NCBI GenBank assembly: GCA_017642425.1
Contig: JAGCPB010000020.1
Coordinates: 1 to 64,000, forward strand
Length of the DNA: 64,000 nt
Reading direction: 5' to 3'
DNA from: Bacteroidaceae bacterium
GTDB lineage: Bacteria; Bacteroidota; Bacteroidia; Bacteroidales; Bacteroidaceae
Position 1 is the stretch's first letter. Every line of letters begins with the position of its first letter. Under the pieces are notes generated by a model. That model had not been told where the DNA came from and made no database searches. It saw only the letters and a program-made list of their open reading frames with translations. Below, piece after piece: positions 14,940-25,754 of this stretch. A program made the translations under genes and the position numbers.

Positions 14940-17122
14940 GTGATATGACCGACAAAGACTCACGTAAGCTTGAAAAGAAGAGGGTGTCCAGAAAATACCT
15001 CTCTCTCTTCTTCCTCATGGCGGCATGGGGCGTATTCATCATTATCAAGATGGCGATAGTGATGTTCGGCGAAAGGCAGTATTGGAATGACGTGGCCAGG
15101 AACATGGTTCCTACGAACAGGGTGATAGAACCCAGGCGCGGCAATATATTGAGTGATGACGGACTGTTGCTGGCAAGCAGCATGAAACAGTACCGTGTGT
15201 TCCTGGATTTCAAGAGTGCCGAGAAGAATGCGGAGCGTGCGCAGAAAGACCAGTTCCGTAAGGACACTCTATATAACAATCATCTGGCTGAGTTTGCACG
15301 CCAGATGCATGAGATATTCCCCAAATATTCGGTGCAGGAGTTTGCCAGCCATTATGAGAACGGCTTTAAGGCAAAATCACACTCGTGGTCCCTGCTGCCG
15401 GGCGTGTCGCGCAACTCGTATCCCATATCATATAACCAGTACAAGTCTCTTGCCAAGACCGTTTGGCTCAAACCCAGATATGAGATGTGGTTCTACAGTG
15501 CAGAATCAAAGATTTCACGCCAGAAACCGTTCGGTACACTGGCAGCCCGTACGATAGGTAGCATGTTTGAGGCCAAGGATTCGGCCCGTAACGGTCTGGA
15601 ACTCTCTTTTGACTCATTGTTGCGCGGTGTTCCGGGGCGCGGCCACATAGAGAAGGTGCAGAATGTTTCCCGCATGGTAACCGAGATTCCGCAGATTGAC
15701 GGTTGTGACGTGCACACCACACTGAATGTGGATATGCAGGATGTGGCAGAAGTTGCGTTGCGCAAAGTGATGGATACACGGAATGCCGCTTCGGGTATAG
15801 TGGTGCTGATGGAGGTGGCCACCGGAGACATCAAGGCTATGGCCAGTCTTACCAAGACGGGACCGGGTGAGTACAGTGAGATCCAGAACAATGCTGTCAG
15901 GGAGATATATGAGCCGGGTTCCACATTCAAACCGGTATCAATGATGGTGGCTCTGGATGACGGCAAGATATCGGTTACTGACAGCGTATACTGCGAGAAT
16001 GGCGTATACTTTGGATATGGCGGGGCCAGAATGACCGATTCACACAAGTACGGATGGCTGGATGTACCGCATGTGGTGGCCTATTCAAGCAACATAGGAA
16101 CATCAAAACTGATAAATGCCGCATATAAGGATAATCCCGAGGCATATGTGGACGGAGTATACCGTACGGGCATCAACACTCATTTCAACCTTCAGCTTAC
16201 CGGAGTGGCGGCTCCGGTAATAAGGCGTGACGGTTATTGGGACGCGACACGTCTGCCCTGGATGTCAATGGGCTACAATACCCAGCTGCCTGTAATCAAT
16301 ACGCTGGCGTTCTACAACGGCATAGCCAACGGAGGCTGTATGGTAGCACCGCGTCTGGTCACCCGGGTAACCCGTGACGGCGAGGTGGTCAAGGAGTTCC
16401 CGGTCGAGGTGGTTCGCCCCCATATGTGCAAGGACGAGACTCTTGAAAAGATAAAGGGTATGCTGGAGCTGGTTGTTCTGGAGGGTACCGGCAAGAGTGC
16501 AGCCTCAAAGTATTTCACGGCTGCCGGCAAGACCGGTACGGCACAGCTGTCACAGGGTTCGGCCGGTTATAAGGGCGGGACAGTGAGATACATGGTATCT
16601 TTCTGCGGATACTTTCCTGCCGACAACCCGCAATACTCATGCATAGTGTCCATACGTACCGACGGTGGAGCTGCCGGTGGCGGAACGTGGGCGGCTCCCG
16701 CATTCCAGGAGATATCCGAGAAGGTGATGGCAAGCCGGAACCTGCGTAACATAAAGGAGGCGTATGACTCCATACATCAGTTTATACCCAAGGTAAAGTC
16801 CGGAGACCTGGCAAAAGTGAGTACAGTGCTCAAGGGACTTGGCAAGAGAGATCTGTTGAGCCATGATGACAGGAAAGTGGCAGACACCGTGTGGGGCACA
16901 GTCAGTTCAGATTCGGGACGTTATGTGATGAACCGTGTGAGTTATGCTCCGGATCTGGTACCTGATGTGCGCGGAATGGGTGCTACAGATGCCCTATACC
17001 TTCTGGAGAAGTTGGGACTGCGCGTGGAGCTGAACGGTGTGGGGCATGTAAAGAGCCAGAGCCTGCAACGGAACACCCGTTTCCGCAAGGGTGACAGAAT
17101 ACAGTTGACTTTATCAATGTAA
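14936..17122 (+). CDS. ftsI: Penicillin-binding protein 3 (FtsI), septal transpeptidase with PASTA domain
   Basis: A class B PBP that crosslinks septal peptidoglycan. It has 728 residues. A cytoplasmic tail and one membrane helix (about 21-43) are followed by a PBP dimerisation domain ([16 protein letters not shown] near 60-75) and the transpeptidase domain. The active-site motifs are STFK at 329-332, SSN at 384-386 and KTG at 532-534. A single PASTA domain (about 668-728, starting [10 protein letters not shown]) ends the protein; this is usual for Bacteroidetes FtsI but absent in E. coli. murE follows 7 nt later. It works with FtsW, encoded downstream. Confidence 0.95.
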   Translation: MSDMTDKDSRKLEKKRVSRKYLSLFFLMAAWGVFIIIKMAIVMFGERQYWNDVARNMVPTNRVIEPRRGNILSDDGLLLASSMKQYRVFLDFKSAEKNAERAQKDQFRKDTLYNNHLAEFARQMHEIFPKYSVQEFASHYENGFKAKSHSWSLLPGVSRNSYPISYNQYKSLAKTVWLKPRYEMWFYSAESKISRQKPFGTLAARTIGSMFEAKDSARNGLELSFDSLLRGVPGRGHIEKVQNVSRMVTEIPQIDGCDVHTTLNVDMQDVAEVALRKVMDTRNAASGIVVLMEVATGDIKAMASLTKTGPGEYSEIQNNAVREIYEPGSTFKPVSMMVALDDGKISVTDSVYCENGVYFGYGGARMTDSHKYGWLDVPHVVAYSSNIGTSKLINAAYKDNPEAYVDGVYRTGINTHFNLQLTGVAAPVIRRDGYWDATRLPWMSMGYNTQLPVINTLAFYNGIANGGCMVAPRLVTRVTRDGEVVKEFPVEVVRPHMCKDETLEKIKGMLELVVLEGTGKSAASKYFTAAGKTGTAQLSQGSAGYKGGTVRYMVSFCGYFPADNPQYSCIVSIRTDGGAAGGGTWAAPAFQEISEKVMASRNLRNIKEAYDSIHQFIPKVKSGDLAKVSTVLKGLGKRDLLSHDDRKVADTVWGTVSSDSGRYVMNRVSYAPDLVPDVRGMGATDALYLLEKLGLRVELNGVGHVKSQSLQRNTRFRKGDRIQLTLSM

Positions 17123-17129
17123 AAGACAT

Positions 17130-18578
17130 ATGGTGACAATAGGAGAGCTTGTATCAGGACTAAAGATACTGAATACGTTTGGAGATACCGGGATTGAGGT
17201 GACCGACATCCAGCTTGATTCGCGCAAGGCGGACAAGGGCTGTCTGTTTGTGGCTATGCGCGGTACTACGGTAGATGGCCATCAGTTTATACCAAAGGCT
17301 GTTGAATTGGGCGCTACTTCAGTTTTATGCGAGGTCATGCCTGAGCAGACAGTGCAGGGTGTCACATATGTACAGGTTCCTGACTGTGAAGATGTGGTGG
17401 GCATAGTGGCCACCCGTTTCTTTGGCAATCCTACCGATAAGGTCAAGCTTGTGGGCGTAACCGGTACCAACGGCAAGACAACCATTGCCACATTGCTCTA
17501 TAACATGTTCCGCAAGATGGGTTACAAGGCAGGACTGCTGTCAACCGTATGCAACTATATAGACGGTGAGCCTATACCGGCTGATCATACCACTCCTGAT
17601 GCAGTGACGCTTAACCGTCTGCTGGGACGTATGGCCGATGAGGGCTGCAAGTACGTATTCATGGAGTGCAGTTCACATGCCATCGTACAGAAACGCATAG
17701 GCGGACTGAAATATGCAGGCGGCATTTTTACAAACCTTACCCGTGACCATCTGGATTATCACAAGACGGTTGAGAACTACCTTAAGGCCAAGAAGATGTT
17801 CTTTGACGGATTGGGCAAGGATGCATTTATGGTTACCAACCTGGATGACAGGAACGGTCTGGTCATGGCACAGAACACCAAGGCCAAGGTTACGACCTAT
17901 TCCTTACGTAGCATGAGTGATTTCAAAGGGCGTCTTTTGGAATCCGGTTTTGACGGAATGCTGCTGGAGATTAACGGACGTGAGGTGTTCCTAAAGTTCA
18001 TAGGCAAGTTCAATGCCAGCAACCTGCTGGCGGTTTACGGCACTGCAATAAACCTGGGCCGTGACCCGATGGAGGTTCTTACCATAATGAGTACGCTGGT
18101 TCCGGTAAACGGGCGCTTTGACGCCATACGTTCACCCAAGGGATTCACCGCCATAGTTGATTATGCTCACACTCCTGATGCCCTTACCAATGTACTTACC
18201 ACCATTGTGGATGTTCTGGACGGCAAGGGACAGATAATAACCGTGGTGGGAGCCGGAGGTAACCGTGACAAGGGCAAGCGTCCGCTCATGGCAAAGGAGA
18301 GTGTCAAGTACAGCGACCGTGTTATCATTACATCCGATAACCCCCGTTTTGAGGAGCCGCAGGACATAATCAACGATATGCTGGCAGGTCTTGACAAAGA
18401 GGATATGCAGAAGGTGATATCGATTGTTGACCGCCGCGAGGCCATACGTACAGCCTGCATGATGGCTCAGGCAGGTGATGTTATACTTGTGGCAGGCAAG
18501 GGACATGAGGATTATCAGGAGATAAAGGGAGTCAAGCACCATTTTGACGACCACGAGGTTATTAGGGAATCATTTTAA
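17130..18578 (+). CDS. murE: UDP-MurNAc-tripeptide synthetase MurE
   Basis: A cytoplasmic ATP-dependent ligase adding the third amino acid to UDP-MurNAc-L-Ala-D-Glu. It has 482 residues, the usual length. The Mur ligase P-loop is TGTNGKTT at 111-118. The DNPR motif at 403-406 is the family signature for meso-diaminopimelate as substrate, so the cell wall is predicted to be of the DAP type. The C-terminal KGHEDYQEI motif is also present. It is transcribed with ftsI and mraY. Confidence 0.96.
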   Translation: MVTIGELVSGLKILNTFGDTGIEVTDIQLDSRKADKGCLFVAMRGTTVDGHQFIPKAVELGATSVLCEVMPEQTVQGVTYVQVPDCEDVVGIVATRFFGNPTDKVKLVGVTGTNGKTTIATLLYNMFRKMGYKAGLLSTVCNYIDGEPIPADHTTPDAVTLNRLLGRMADEGCKYVFMECSSHAIVQKRIGGLKYAGGIFTNLTRDHLDYHKTVENYLKAKKMFFDGLGKDAFMVTNLDDRNGLVMAQNTKAKVTTYSLRSMSDFKGRLLESGFDGMLLEINGREVFLKFIGKFNASNLLAVYGTAINLGRDPMEVLTIMSTLVPVNGRFDAIRSPKGFTAIVDYAHTPDALTNVLTTIVDVLDGKGQIITVVGAGGNRDKGKRPLMAKESVKYSDRVIITSDNPRFEEPQDIINDMLAGLDKEDMQKVISIVDRREAIRTACMMAQAGDVILVAGKGHEDYQEIKGVKHHFDDHEVIRESF

Positions 18579-18588
18579 TAAGGAATAG

Positions 18589-19875
18589 ATGCTTTACTGG
18601 CTGTTTGAATATTTCAAGAGAGCGGGGATAGACATTCCGGGTGGAGGAATGTTCAGTTATGTTACATTCAGGGCCATATTCGCCCTGGTGGCATCGATCG
18701 TGATATCATGCTGGTTCGGAAGCCATTTCATTGATATGCTCAAGCGCAGGAACATATCCGAGACGCAGCGTGACGCCAAACTGGATCCGTTCGGCGTAGC
18801 CAAGAAGGGCGTTCCCACCATGGGCGGTGTGATAATCATCGTGGCTATTCTGGTGCCCTGCCTGCTTATAGGTGATTTAGACAACGTGTATATGTGGCTT
18901 ATGCTCATCACCACCATAATTCTTGGAGTGATAGGTTTTGCCGATGACTATATCAAGACTTTCCGTAAGAACAAGGAGGGCCTTAACGGATGGCTCAAGG
19001 TGTCAGGTCAGTTGCTGCTTGGTTTGATTGTGGGTCTTACTCTGCGTTACAGCCCGCAGGTGGTCATAAATGAGAAGGTCGAGACCCGCATAGAGAACAA
19101 TACCGAGATTGTGGTAAAGACTCCCGATGTAAAGTCAACCCGTACCACAATTCCTTTCTTCAAGAACCATAACCTGAACTATGCCGATATGTTCAGTTGG
19201 CTGGGTGAGAAAACCAAGTATCAGGCAGGATGGATATTCTTTGTACTGCTTACGTTGTTCATTGTGACGGCAGTGTCAAACGGTTCCAATCTGAATGACG
19301 GCATGGACGGCATGGCGGCAGGCAACTCTGCCATAATAGGTCTTACGCTGGGTATTCTGGCTTACGTGTCCAGTAACGTGGTTACGGCAAGTCATTTTGA
19401 CCTTATGTATATACCAGGCAGCCAGGAGGTTGTGGTCTATCTGTGTGCGTTTGTGGGTTCTCTGATTGGTTTCCTTTGGTTCAACTCATATCCCGCACAG
19501 ATATTCATGGGTGATACAGGCAGCCTTACCATAGGCGGAATTATAGCTGTATGCGCACTGTGTATTCACAAGGAGTTGCTGTTGCCTATGCTGTGCGGCG
19601 TGTTCCTGGTGGAGAGCCTGTCTGTGATATGCCAGCGCTTCTACTACAAGTTGGGCAAGCGCAAGGGTGTGCACCAGCGTATATGGAAACGTACGCCTAT
19701 ACATGACCATTACCGCACCAGTATGGAGCAGGTGCTAAAGGCAGACCCGGGGAGCACTGTAAAGTTCCGGGGTAATGACAACAAGCTTCAGTTTGAGACA
19801 AAAATAACGCTCAGGACCTGGATCATAAGCATAGGTCTTGCAGCACTCACAATATTGACCTTGAAAATCAGATAA
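18589..19875 (+). CDS. mraY: Phospho-MurNAc-pentapeptide translocase MraY
   Basis: An integral membrane enzyme that attaches phospho-MurNAc-pentapeptide to undecaprenyl phosphate, forming lipid I. It has 428 residues with about ten helices. Catalytic and family motifs are GVPTMGGVIII (about 75-85), FADDYIKTFRKN, SNLNDGMDGMAAG and the C-terminal HHxxE-like region RIWKRTPIHDHY. It is longer than the ~360 residues of E. coli because of an insertion around residues 160-200, which is usual in Bacteroidetes. It starts 10 nt after murE. Confidence 0.95.
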   Translation: MLYWLFEYFKRAGIDIPGGGMFSYVTFRAIFALVASIVISCWFGSHFIDMLKRRNISETQRDAKLDPFGVAKKGVPTMGGVIIIVAILVPCLLIGDLDNVYMWLMLITTIILGVIGFADDYIKTFRKNKEGLNGWLKVSGQLLLGLIVGLTLRYSPQVVINEKVETRIENNTEIVVKTPDVKSTRTTIPFFKNHNLNYADMFSWLGEKTKYQAGWIFFVLLTLFIVTAVSNGSNLNDGMDGMAAGNSAIIGLTLGILAYVSSNVVTASHFDLMYIPGSQEVVVYLCAFVGSLIGFLWFNSYPAQIFMGDTGSLTIGGIIAVCALCIHKELLLPMLCGVFLVESLSVICQRFYYKLGKRKGVHQRIWKRTPIHDHYRTSMEQVLKADPGSTVKFRGNDNKLQFETKITLRTWIISIGLAALTILTLKIR

Positions 19876-19880
19876 TTGAA

Positions 19881-21215
19881 ATGGCAAAGAAAATCGTAGT
19901 ATTAGGAGCAGGCGAGAGCGGTACAGGCGCCGCCATATTGGCCAAGGCCAAAGGTTTTGACGTGTTCGTATCGGACTTGTCGGAGATAAAGGAGCACTAC
20001 CGCAACGAGCTTGACAAGCGCGGCATAGAGTGGGAGCAGAAACAGCACACAGAGGAACGCATACTGGCCGCCGATGAGGTTATAAAGAGCCCCGGAATAC
20101 CAAAGGAGGCACCCATGATTCAGAAACTCATGGCTCAAGGTACTCCCATCATATCGGAGATAGAGTTTGCAGGGCGCTATACCAATGCCAAGATGATCTG
20201 CATAACCGGTTCCAACGGCAAGACTACAACCACATCTCTTATATACCATATATTCAGGATGGCCGGCATGAACGTTGGACTGGCCGGCAATATAGGCAGC
20301 AGTCTGGCCTGGCAGGTGGCAGAGAAAAACTATGACTATTACGTGATAGAACTGAGCAGTTTCCAGCTGGACAACATGTATGACTTCAAAGCTGATATAG
20401 CCGTGCTCATGAACATAACCCCGGATCATCTGGACCGTTATGACTTTGAGATGCAGAACTATGTGGATGCCAAGATGCGCGTGATACGTAACCAGACCAA
20501 GGATGATGCGTTTGTATATTGGAGCGATGATCCCATCATAACCCGCGAGCTTAAGAGATACGGACTAAAGGCTACCCTTTATCCGTTTGCTGAGGCCAAG
20601 AGGGAAGACCTGGCGGCATACGTTGAGGACGGGACTCTCTATTTCAACAAGCCGTATTCCTTCAACATGGAACAGGAGTCATTGGCACTCAGAGGCAAGC
20701 ATAACCTGTACAACTCAATGGCCGCCGGTATATCGGCCAATATTGCGGGTATCAGGTCCGATACCATTCGTAAGGCGTTACAGACATTCCAGGGTGTTGA
20801 GCATCGTCTTGAACGTGTTACCAGAGTAAACGGGATAGACTTTATAAATGACTCCAAAGCCACTAATGTGAACAGCTGCTGGTATGCCCTGCAGAGCATG
20901 CCGGTAAAGTGCGTTCTGATATTGGGCGGCAAGGACAAGGGTAATGACTATAATGAGATAGCTGACCTGGTACGTGATAAGTGCTGCGGCTTGGTTTACA
21001 TGGGTCTTCATAATGAGAAGCTGCACGGGTTCTTTGACAGTTTCGGACTGCCTGTAGCCGATGTGCAGTCCATGAAGGATGCTGTTGATGCCGCATACAG
21101 GATGGCCCACAAGGGTGAGATTGTACTTTTGAGTCCGTGCTGCGCCAGCTTTGACCTGTTCAAGAGCTATGAGGACCGTGGCGATCAGTTCAAGGCTTGC
21201 GTAAGGGCACTGTAA
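19881..21215 (+). CDS. murD: UDP-MurNAc-L-alanine:D-glutamate ligase MurD
   Basis: A cytoplasmic ligase adding D-Glu to UDP-MurNAc-L-Ala. It has 444 residues. The N-terminal Rossmann segment is KIVVLGAGESGTGAAIL. The ATP-binding motif TGSNGKTTT lies at 109-117. The central domain contains ITPDHLDRYDF and INDSKATN, and the C-terminal domain contains LILGGKDKGNDY and LLSPCCASFDLF. It starts 5 nt after mraY and ends directly against the ftsW start codon. Confidence 0.96.
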   Translation: MAKKIVVLGAGESGTGAAILAKAKGFDVFVSDLSEIKEHYRNELDKRGIEWEQKQHTEERILAADEVIKSPGIPKEAPMIQKLMAQGTPIISEIEFAGRYTNAKMICITGSNGKTTTTSLIYHIFRMAGMNVGLAGNIGSSLAWQVAEKNYDYYVIELSSFQLDNMYDFKADIAVLMNITPDHLDRYDFEMQNYVDAKMRVIRNQTKDDAFVYWSDDPIITRELKRYGLKATLYPFAEAKREDLAAYVEDGTLYFNKPYSFNMEQESLALRGKHNLYNSMAAGISANIAGIRSDTIRKALQTFQGVEHRLERVTRVNGIDFINDSKATNVNSCWYALQSMPVKCVLILGGKDKGNDYNEIADLVRDKCCGLVYMGLHNEKLHGFFDSFGLPVADVQSMKDAVDAAYRMAHKGEIVLLSPCCASFDLFKSYEDRGDQFKACVRAL

Positions 21216-22493
21216 ATGATTATGGATAATAAAGAGGAAATAAAGGAACGCAGGCAGTTTCTTAATGGAGACCGGACCATCTGGGCCATGGTTTTCATTC
21301 TGTGCGGAATATCCCTGATTGAGGTGTTCAGCGCGAGCAGCCGTCTTACGTTCGGCAAGAGCAGTTTCCTGACTCCTATCATATCTCACACCGTGCATCT
21401 GGGCATAGGTCTGGTAGGTATGTATCTGGTGCATCTGCTCCATTACAAGTGGTACAGGCTGTTCCCGGTGTTGCTTGTTCCTCTTTCAGTTATCCTACTG
21501 GCATATCTTTCAGTACAGAGTCACAGTTCATCGGGAGCTGAACGCTGGATTAATCTGGGTTTCTTCCAGCTTCAGCCTTCAGAGCTGGGTAAGATAGGCG
21601 TTATAATGGCTGTAGCGTACTGGTTGTCCAAGCTAAAACAGGATGACCCTCTGAGCCAGTCTAACATATTCTGGAAAATTCTGCTTCTTACAGGTCTGGT
21701 TTGTGCGCTTATTGTGGGTGAGAACCTGTCTACCGCCGTTTTGCTGGCCGGTGTGATATTCGTGATGATGATTCTGGGCGGCATAGCATGGAGACGTATG
21801 CTTGCACTGACAGGTGTCGTGGTCGGAGCCGGAATTGTGGCAGTGGTGATACTGCTGTTTGTTCCTGCACAGACTCTCCGTGATTCCAGGATCATACCTT
21901 CACGTGCCACTACATGGCAGGCCCGTCTGCAGGATTTCTCGCAGACCAAGAACAAACCGGATGCGTATGAGTACGCCAGGGTTGTGGCTCCCGAGAAACC
22001 TCAGGAGACTCATGCCAATATCGCTATTGCCACCAGCAATATCCTGGGAAAAGGACCCGGTAATTCGGATGAACGCGATTACCTGCAGGAGGCAAGCTGT
22101 GACTTTATATATGCAATCATCATAGAGGAACTGGGTATGGCAGGCGGCATAGTTGTTATGCTGGTGTATATAATCCTGTTGTTCAGGGTGGGGCGTATTG
22201 CCATGCGGTCCAAAGAGAAATATCCTGCGTATCTGGCTATGGGGCTTGGTATGCTGTTGGGATTGCAGGCGTTCATAAACATGTCTGTTGCCGTGGGACT
22301 GTTCCCCGTAACAGGACAGCCGCTTCCGCTCATAAGCAAGGGAGGAACATCGGTCCTGATGACAAGCGGTTGCATCGGCATGTTGCTTGGCATAAGCAAT
22401 ACGCTTGACAAGGAGGCTCGCGGAGAACAGATAATCGGTATGGAAACCGATGTTCCCGCACCTGTTGACGGAAACGAATCATTTGACGAATAA
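21216..22493 (+). CDS. ftsW: Septal peptidoglycan polymerase FtsW (SEDS family)
   Basis: A polytopic membrane glycosyltransferase that polymerises lipid II at the septum together with FtsI. It has 425 residues with about ten helices. SEDS signatures are GAERWINLGFFQLQPSELGK (about 108-127), the periplasmic loop NILGKGPGNSDERDYLQEAS, and PVTGQPLPLISKGGTS near residue 370. The ATG follows the murD stop with no gap; a second ATG two codons on is an alternative. A short acidic tail ends the protein. Confidence 0.94.
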   Translation: MIMDNKEEIKERRQFLNGDRTIWAMVFILCGISLIEVFSASSRLTFGKSSFLTPIISHTVHLGIGLVGMYLVHLLHYKWYRLFPVLLVPLSVILLAYLSVQSHSSSGAERWINLGFFQLQPSELGKIGVIMAVAYWLSKLKQDDPLSQSNIFWKILLLTGLVCALIVGENLSTAVLLAGVIFVMMILGGIAWRRMLALTGVVVGAGIVAVVILLFVPAQTLRDSRIIPSRATTWQARLQDFSQTKNKPDAYEYARVVAPEKPQETHANIAIATSNILGKGPGNSDERDYLQEASCDFIYAIIIEELGMAGGIVVMLVYIILLFRVGRIAMRSKEKYPAYLAMGLGMLLGLQAFINMSVAVGLFPVTGQPLPLISKGGTSVLMTSGCIGMLLGISNTLDKEARGEQIIGMETDVPAPVDGNESFDE

Positions 22494-22503
22494 TAAACGT
22501 TAT

Positions 22504-25008
22504 ATGGAGGCTAAACCTAGAATTATTATCAGTGGAGGCGGTACAGGCGGGCATATTTTTCCCGCCATATCGATAGCTCACGCCATCAAGGCGCTTAATC
22601 CGGATGCCGAGATCCTGTTTGTGGGTGCCCAGGGACGCATGGAAATGCAGCGTGTCCCTCAGGCCGGATTTGAGATCAAGGGGTTGCCAATATGCGGGTT
22701 TGACCGCAAAAACCCTTTCAGGAACATAGCCGTCCTGTTCAAGATAATACGCAGTCAGATCATGGCACGCAGCATTATCCGTCAGTTCAGGCCTATGGTG
22801 GCTGTCGGGGTGGGCGGTTACGCCAGCGGACCTACACTTAGAATAGCCGGTAAGATGGGTATTCCCACTCTGTTGCAGGAACAGAACTCATACGCAGGGG
22901 TAACCAATAAGATTCTGGCCAAGAAAGCCGGAAAGATTTGCGTTGCATATGACGGGATGGAGCGTTTCTTCCCTGCCGACAAGATAATAAAGACAGGTAA
23001 TCCGGTCAGGCCTAATCTTACAAAGGCAGGTGTGAACCGTAAAGATGCTGCCGTAAAGATGGGACTGGATCCTTCAAAAAGGATAGTGCTCATGATTGGC
23101 GGCAGTCTGGGCGCACGTACAATCAACGAGAGTGTCATGGCAAATCTGGACCTGATACGCATGTCGGCCGATGTCCAGTTCGTATGGCAGACAGGAAAGT
23201 TCTATTTTGATGAGATGAAGCAGCGTCTTGCCGCTCAGGAACCTGTAGATAATCTGTTCCCCACAGAGTTTGTCCAGGATATGGATCTGGCGTACGCTGC
23301 TGCGGACCTGGTTATTTCACGTGCCGGGGCGGGTACCATATCGGAGTTGTGCCTGCTTGGAAAGCCTGTGATTCTGGTACCGTCGCCCAATGTGGCCGAG
23401 GACCATCAGACCAAGAACGCACTGGCGCTTGCAGACAAGGATGCCGCCATACATATACGTGATGTCGATGCACGCAAGGAACTTATATCCGCCGCAATCG
23501 ATCTGGTAAAGGACAAACCCCGTTTGGAACAGTTGCATGACAACATCCTTGGGCTGGCTATGTATGATTCGGCTCAGGTGATAGCGCATGAGGTCCTGAA
23601 ACTGGCCGGCTACGGAAGCGGTACGCTTAAGTTGGATGATATAAAATCCGTATTCTTTGTTGGAGCGGGAGGAATAGGCATGAGCGCCCTTGTGCGCTAT
23701 TTTCTGGCACGTGGCTGCAGAGTGGGTGGATATGACAAGACATCTACAGACCTTACATCGGCACTGATAAAAGAGGGTGCCCTGATAGGTTTTGAAGATG
23801 ATATTGAAAAGGTTGATGACTGTTTCAAGGATTCAGCCTCGACACTTGTGGTCTATACTCCGGCCATTCCTGCCGACAACCGCATACTGCGCTGGTTCAA
23901 CGTACGCTGCTTTGATGTTCAGAAACGTGCGCAGGTTCTGGGCACCCTGACCCGTTCATTGGATGGCATATGTGTGGCCGGAACACATGGCAAGACTACC
24001 ACATCATCCATGATAGCTCATATCCTGGATGGCACTCCCGAGGGTTGCAATGCATTTCTGGGAGGTATTCTCAAGAACATAGGCAGCAATCTCATGATCA
24101 GCAACAAGAGTCGCCGTGTAGTGATTGAGGCCGATGAGTTTGACCGCTCGTTCCATCATCTCACTCCGCTCAGGTCTGTGATAACCGCTGTGGATGCCGA
24201 TCATCTGGATATTTACGGGACATATGAAGCATATGTGGAGAGTTTCCGCAAATACACTTCACTCATAAAGCCGGGCGGTGACCTGATACTTCACGTAGGT
24301 CTTGCCGACAAGATCATGCTACAGCTTCAGAAAGGGGTGAATCTGTATACATACGGATTGGATGAAGGCTATTTCCATGCCTCAAACATAAGGGTTGGCA
24401 ACGGGGAACTTAAGTTTGACTATGTGTCTCCGTTGGGCAGTATAGCCGATGTGGAACTGGGTGTGCCTATACCAATCAATGTTGAGAATGGCGTGGCAGC
24501 CATGGCTATGGCACAGTTGAGCGGTGCATCGGATGATGTGATACGTGAACGTATGGCAACATTCCGCGGATGTGACCGACGCTTTGATTTCCATGTAAAG
24601 AGGCCGGATAAGGTATATCTCAGCGACTATGCCCATCATCCTGAAGAGATTCGCCAGTGTGCGCTCTCACTAAGGAAACTCTATGCAGACCGTAAGATCA
24701 CGTGCATATTCCAGCCTCATCTGTATACCCGCACCAGGGATTTCTACAATGAGTTTGCCGACAGTCTTTCGCTTTTTGACCAGGTTTGGCTGCTTGAAAT
24801 ATATCCCGCACGGGAGCAACCCATACCGGGAGTGACAAGTAATCTGCTGGCCGATAATATGAAACCAGGTGTCTGCCAGGGTATAATATCCAAGAACCAG
24901 GTGCCGGAACTTGTTGAATCAATCAAGGATGATGTTCAGGTGCTGGTAACGCTTGGTGCAGGTGACCTGGAGGATTATGTTGAAACCATAACGGATATTC
25001 TTAAATAG
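22504..25008 (+). CDS. murG-murC: MurG-MurC bifunctional fusion
   Basis: One uninterrupted frame of 834 residues joins two enzymes that are usually separate. Residues 1-368 are MurG, the GlcNAc transferase converting lipid I to lipid II (GGGTGGHIFPAISIAHAI at 11-28; GGYASGP; ISRAGAGTISEL; PSPNVAEDHQTKNA). Residues 377-834 are MurC, the UDP-MurNAc:L-alanine ligase (FFVGAGGIGMSALVRYF; P-loop GTHGKTTT at 493-500; EADEFDRSF; YAHHPEEI). The joint, about AGYGSGTLKLDD, has no stop and no ATG; only an in-frame TTG at 23632 could restart translation. ATG 22504 is chosen because MEAKPRIIISGGG is the natural MurG N-terminus. Both halves look catalytically intact. Confidence 0.93.
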   Translation: MEAKPRIIISGGGTGGHIFPAISIAHAIKALNPDAEILFVGAQGRMEMQRVPQAGFEIKGLPICGFDRKNPFRNIAVLFKIIRSQIMARSIIRQFRPMVAVGVGGYASGPTLRIAGKMGIPTLLQEQNSYAGVTNKILAKKAGKICVAYDGMERFFPADKIIKTGNPVRPNLTKAGVNRKDAAVKMGLDPSKRIVLMIGGSLGARTINESVMANLDLIRMSADVQFVWQTGKFYFDEMKQRLAAQEPVDNLFPTEFVQDMDLAYAAADLVISRAGAGTISELCLLGKPVILVPSPNVAEDHQTKNALALADKDAAIHIRDVDARKELISAAIDLVKDKPRLEQLHDNILGLAMYDSAQVIAHEVLKLAGYGSGTLKLDDIKSVFFVGAGGIGMSALVRYFLARGCRVGGYDKTSTDLTSALIKEGALIGFEDDIEKVDDCFKDSASTLVVYTPAIPADNRILRWFNVRCFDVQKRAQVLGTLTRSLDGICVAGTHGKTTTSSMIAHILDGTPEGCNAFLGGILKNIGSNLMISNKSRRVVIEADEFDRSFHHLTPLRSVITAVDADHLDIYGTYEAYVESFRKYTSLIKPGGDLILHVGLADKIMLQLQKGVNLYTYGLDEGYFHASNIRVGNGELKFDYVSPLGSIADVELGVPIPINVENGVAAMAMAQLSGASDDVIRERMATFRGCDRRFDFHVKRPDKVYLSDYAHHPEEIRQCALSLRKLYADRKITCIFQPHLYTRTRDFYNEFADSLSLFDQVWLLEIYPAREQPIPGVTSNLLADNMKPGVCQGIISKNQVPELVESIKDDVQVLVTLGAGDLEDYVETITDILK

Positions 25009-25011
25009 CAA

Positions 25012-25746
25012 GTGTTCAAGAAGATAGTCTCCATATTATCAGTACTGCTGCTGGCCTTGTATCTGGCATATTCGGTCGCGGCTATGACAGACAGGCATGA
25101 GGATACACGCCTGTGCCTTGGCGTTGACCTGCATATATCTGACAGCCTGCATTTTGATCTGATAGATGAAGATATGATACTCACCGTGCTACAGGAGCAT
25201 TCCGTTGATCCCACAGGTCTGCCGTTGGATGATATCAATCTGGAGTTGTTGGAATCAATTCTGCTCCAACACCCTCTGGTAGGTAAGGTACAGTGTTATA
25301 AGACGGGAGGCGACAAACTCAGGATAAATATCTGGAGCAGGGTTCCTTTGGTCCGTGTCATGAACAACCGCGGGCAGGACTATTACGTAGACAGCCGGGG
25401 GGAGATTCTGACCCAGCATTCACTTGCGGTCCAGTTACCGGTGGCAACAGGGTATATAGACAAGAGTTTTGCGTCTGTTGAACTGTTGCAGGTTGTGAAT
25501 GCCATAGACCGTTCTGAGTTCTGGAAGGCTCAGGTTGAGCAGATAAACGTAACCAAAGAGGGGCAGATAGAACTGGTGCCGCGTGTAGGGGAACATCTGC
25601 TGATTCTGGGAACAGCCCAGGATATTGAACACAAACTGGAACGTCTGATGAACTTTTACAAGAACGGGCTGGACAACGTTGGCTGGAACAAGTACAGTTC
25701 AATAAGTGTGGCCTATGACAATCAGGTGGTATGCAAAAAACGATAA
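25012..25746 (+). CDS. ftsQ: Cell division protein FtsQ
   Basis: A 244-residue bitopic divisome protein linking cytoplasmic and periplasmic division proteins. A single N-terminal helix (about 4-24) leads into a periplasmic POTRA-like and beta domain. The region LESILLQHPLVGKVQCYKTGGDKLRINIWSRVP, given here by its ends, is typical of the FtsQ POTRA. The start is GTG 25012, three bases after the murC stop. FtsQ is weakly conserved, but placement before ftsA supports the call. Confidence 0.9.
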   Translation: MFKKIVSILSVLLLALYLAYSVAAMTDRHEDTRLCLGVDLHISDSLHFDLIDEDMILTVLQEHSVDPTGLPLDDINLELLESILLQHPLVGKVQCYKTGGDKLRINIWSRVPLVRVMNNRGQDYYVDSRGEILTQHSLAVQLPVATGYIDKSFASVELLQVVNAIDRSEFWKAQVEQINVTKEGQIELVPRVGEHLLILGTAQDIEHKLERLMNFYKNGLDNVGWNKYSSISVAYDNQVVCKKR

Positions 25747-25754
25747 TAAGATAG

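Noticed and set aside
20778..21443. Antisense open frame opposite murD/ftsW
   Set aside because: Shadow of two conserved genes, no domain or promoter.
23632..25008. Separate murC gene starting at TTG 23632
   Set aside because: The upstream frame stays open through the joint and no stop ends MurG, so a restart is not needed; no ATG or GTG is present at the expected place. Kept only as an alternative.
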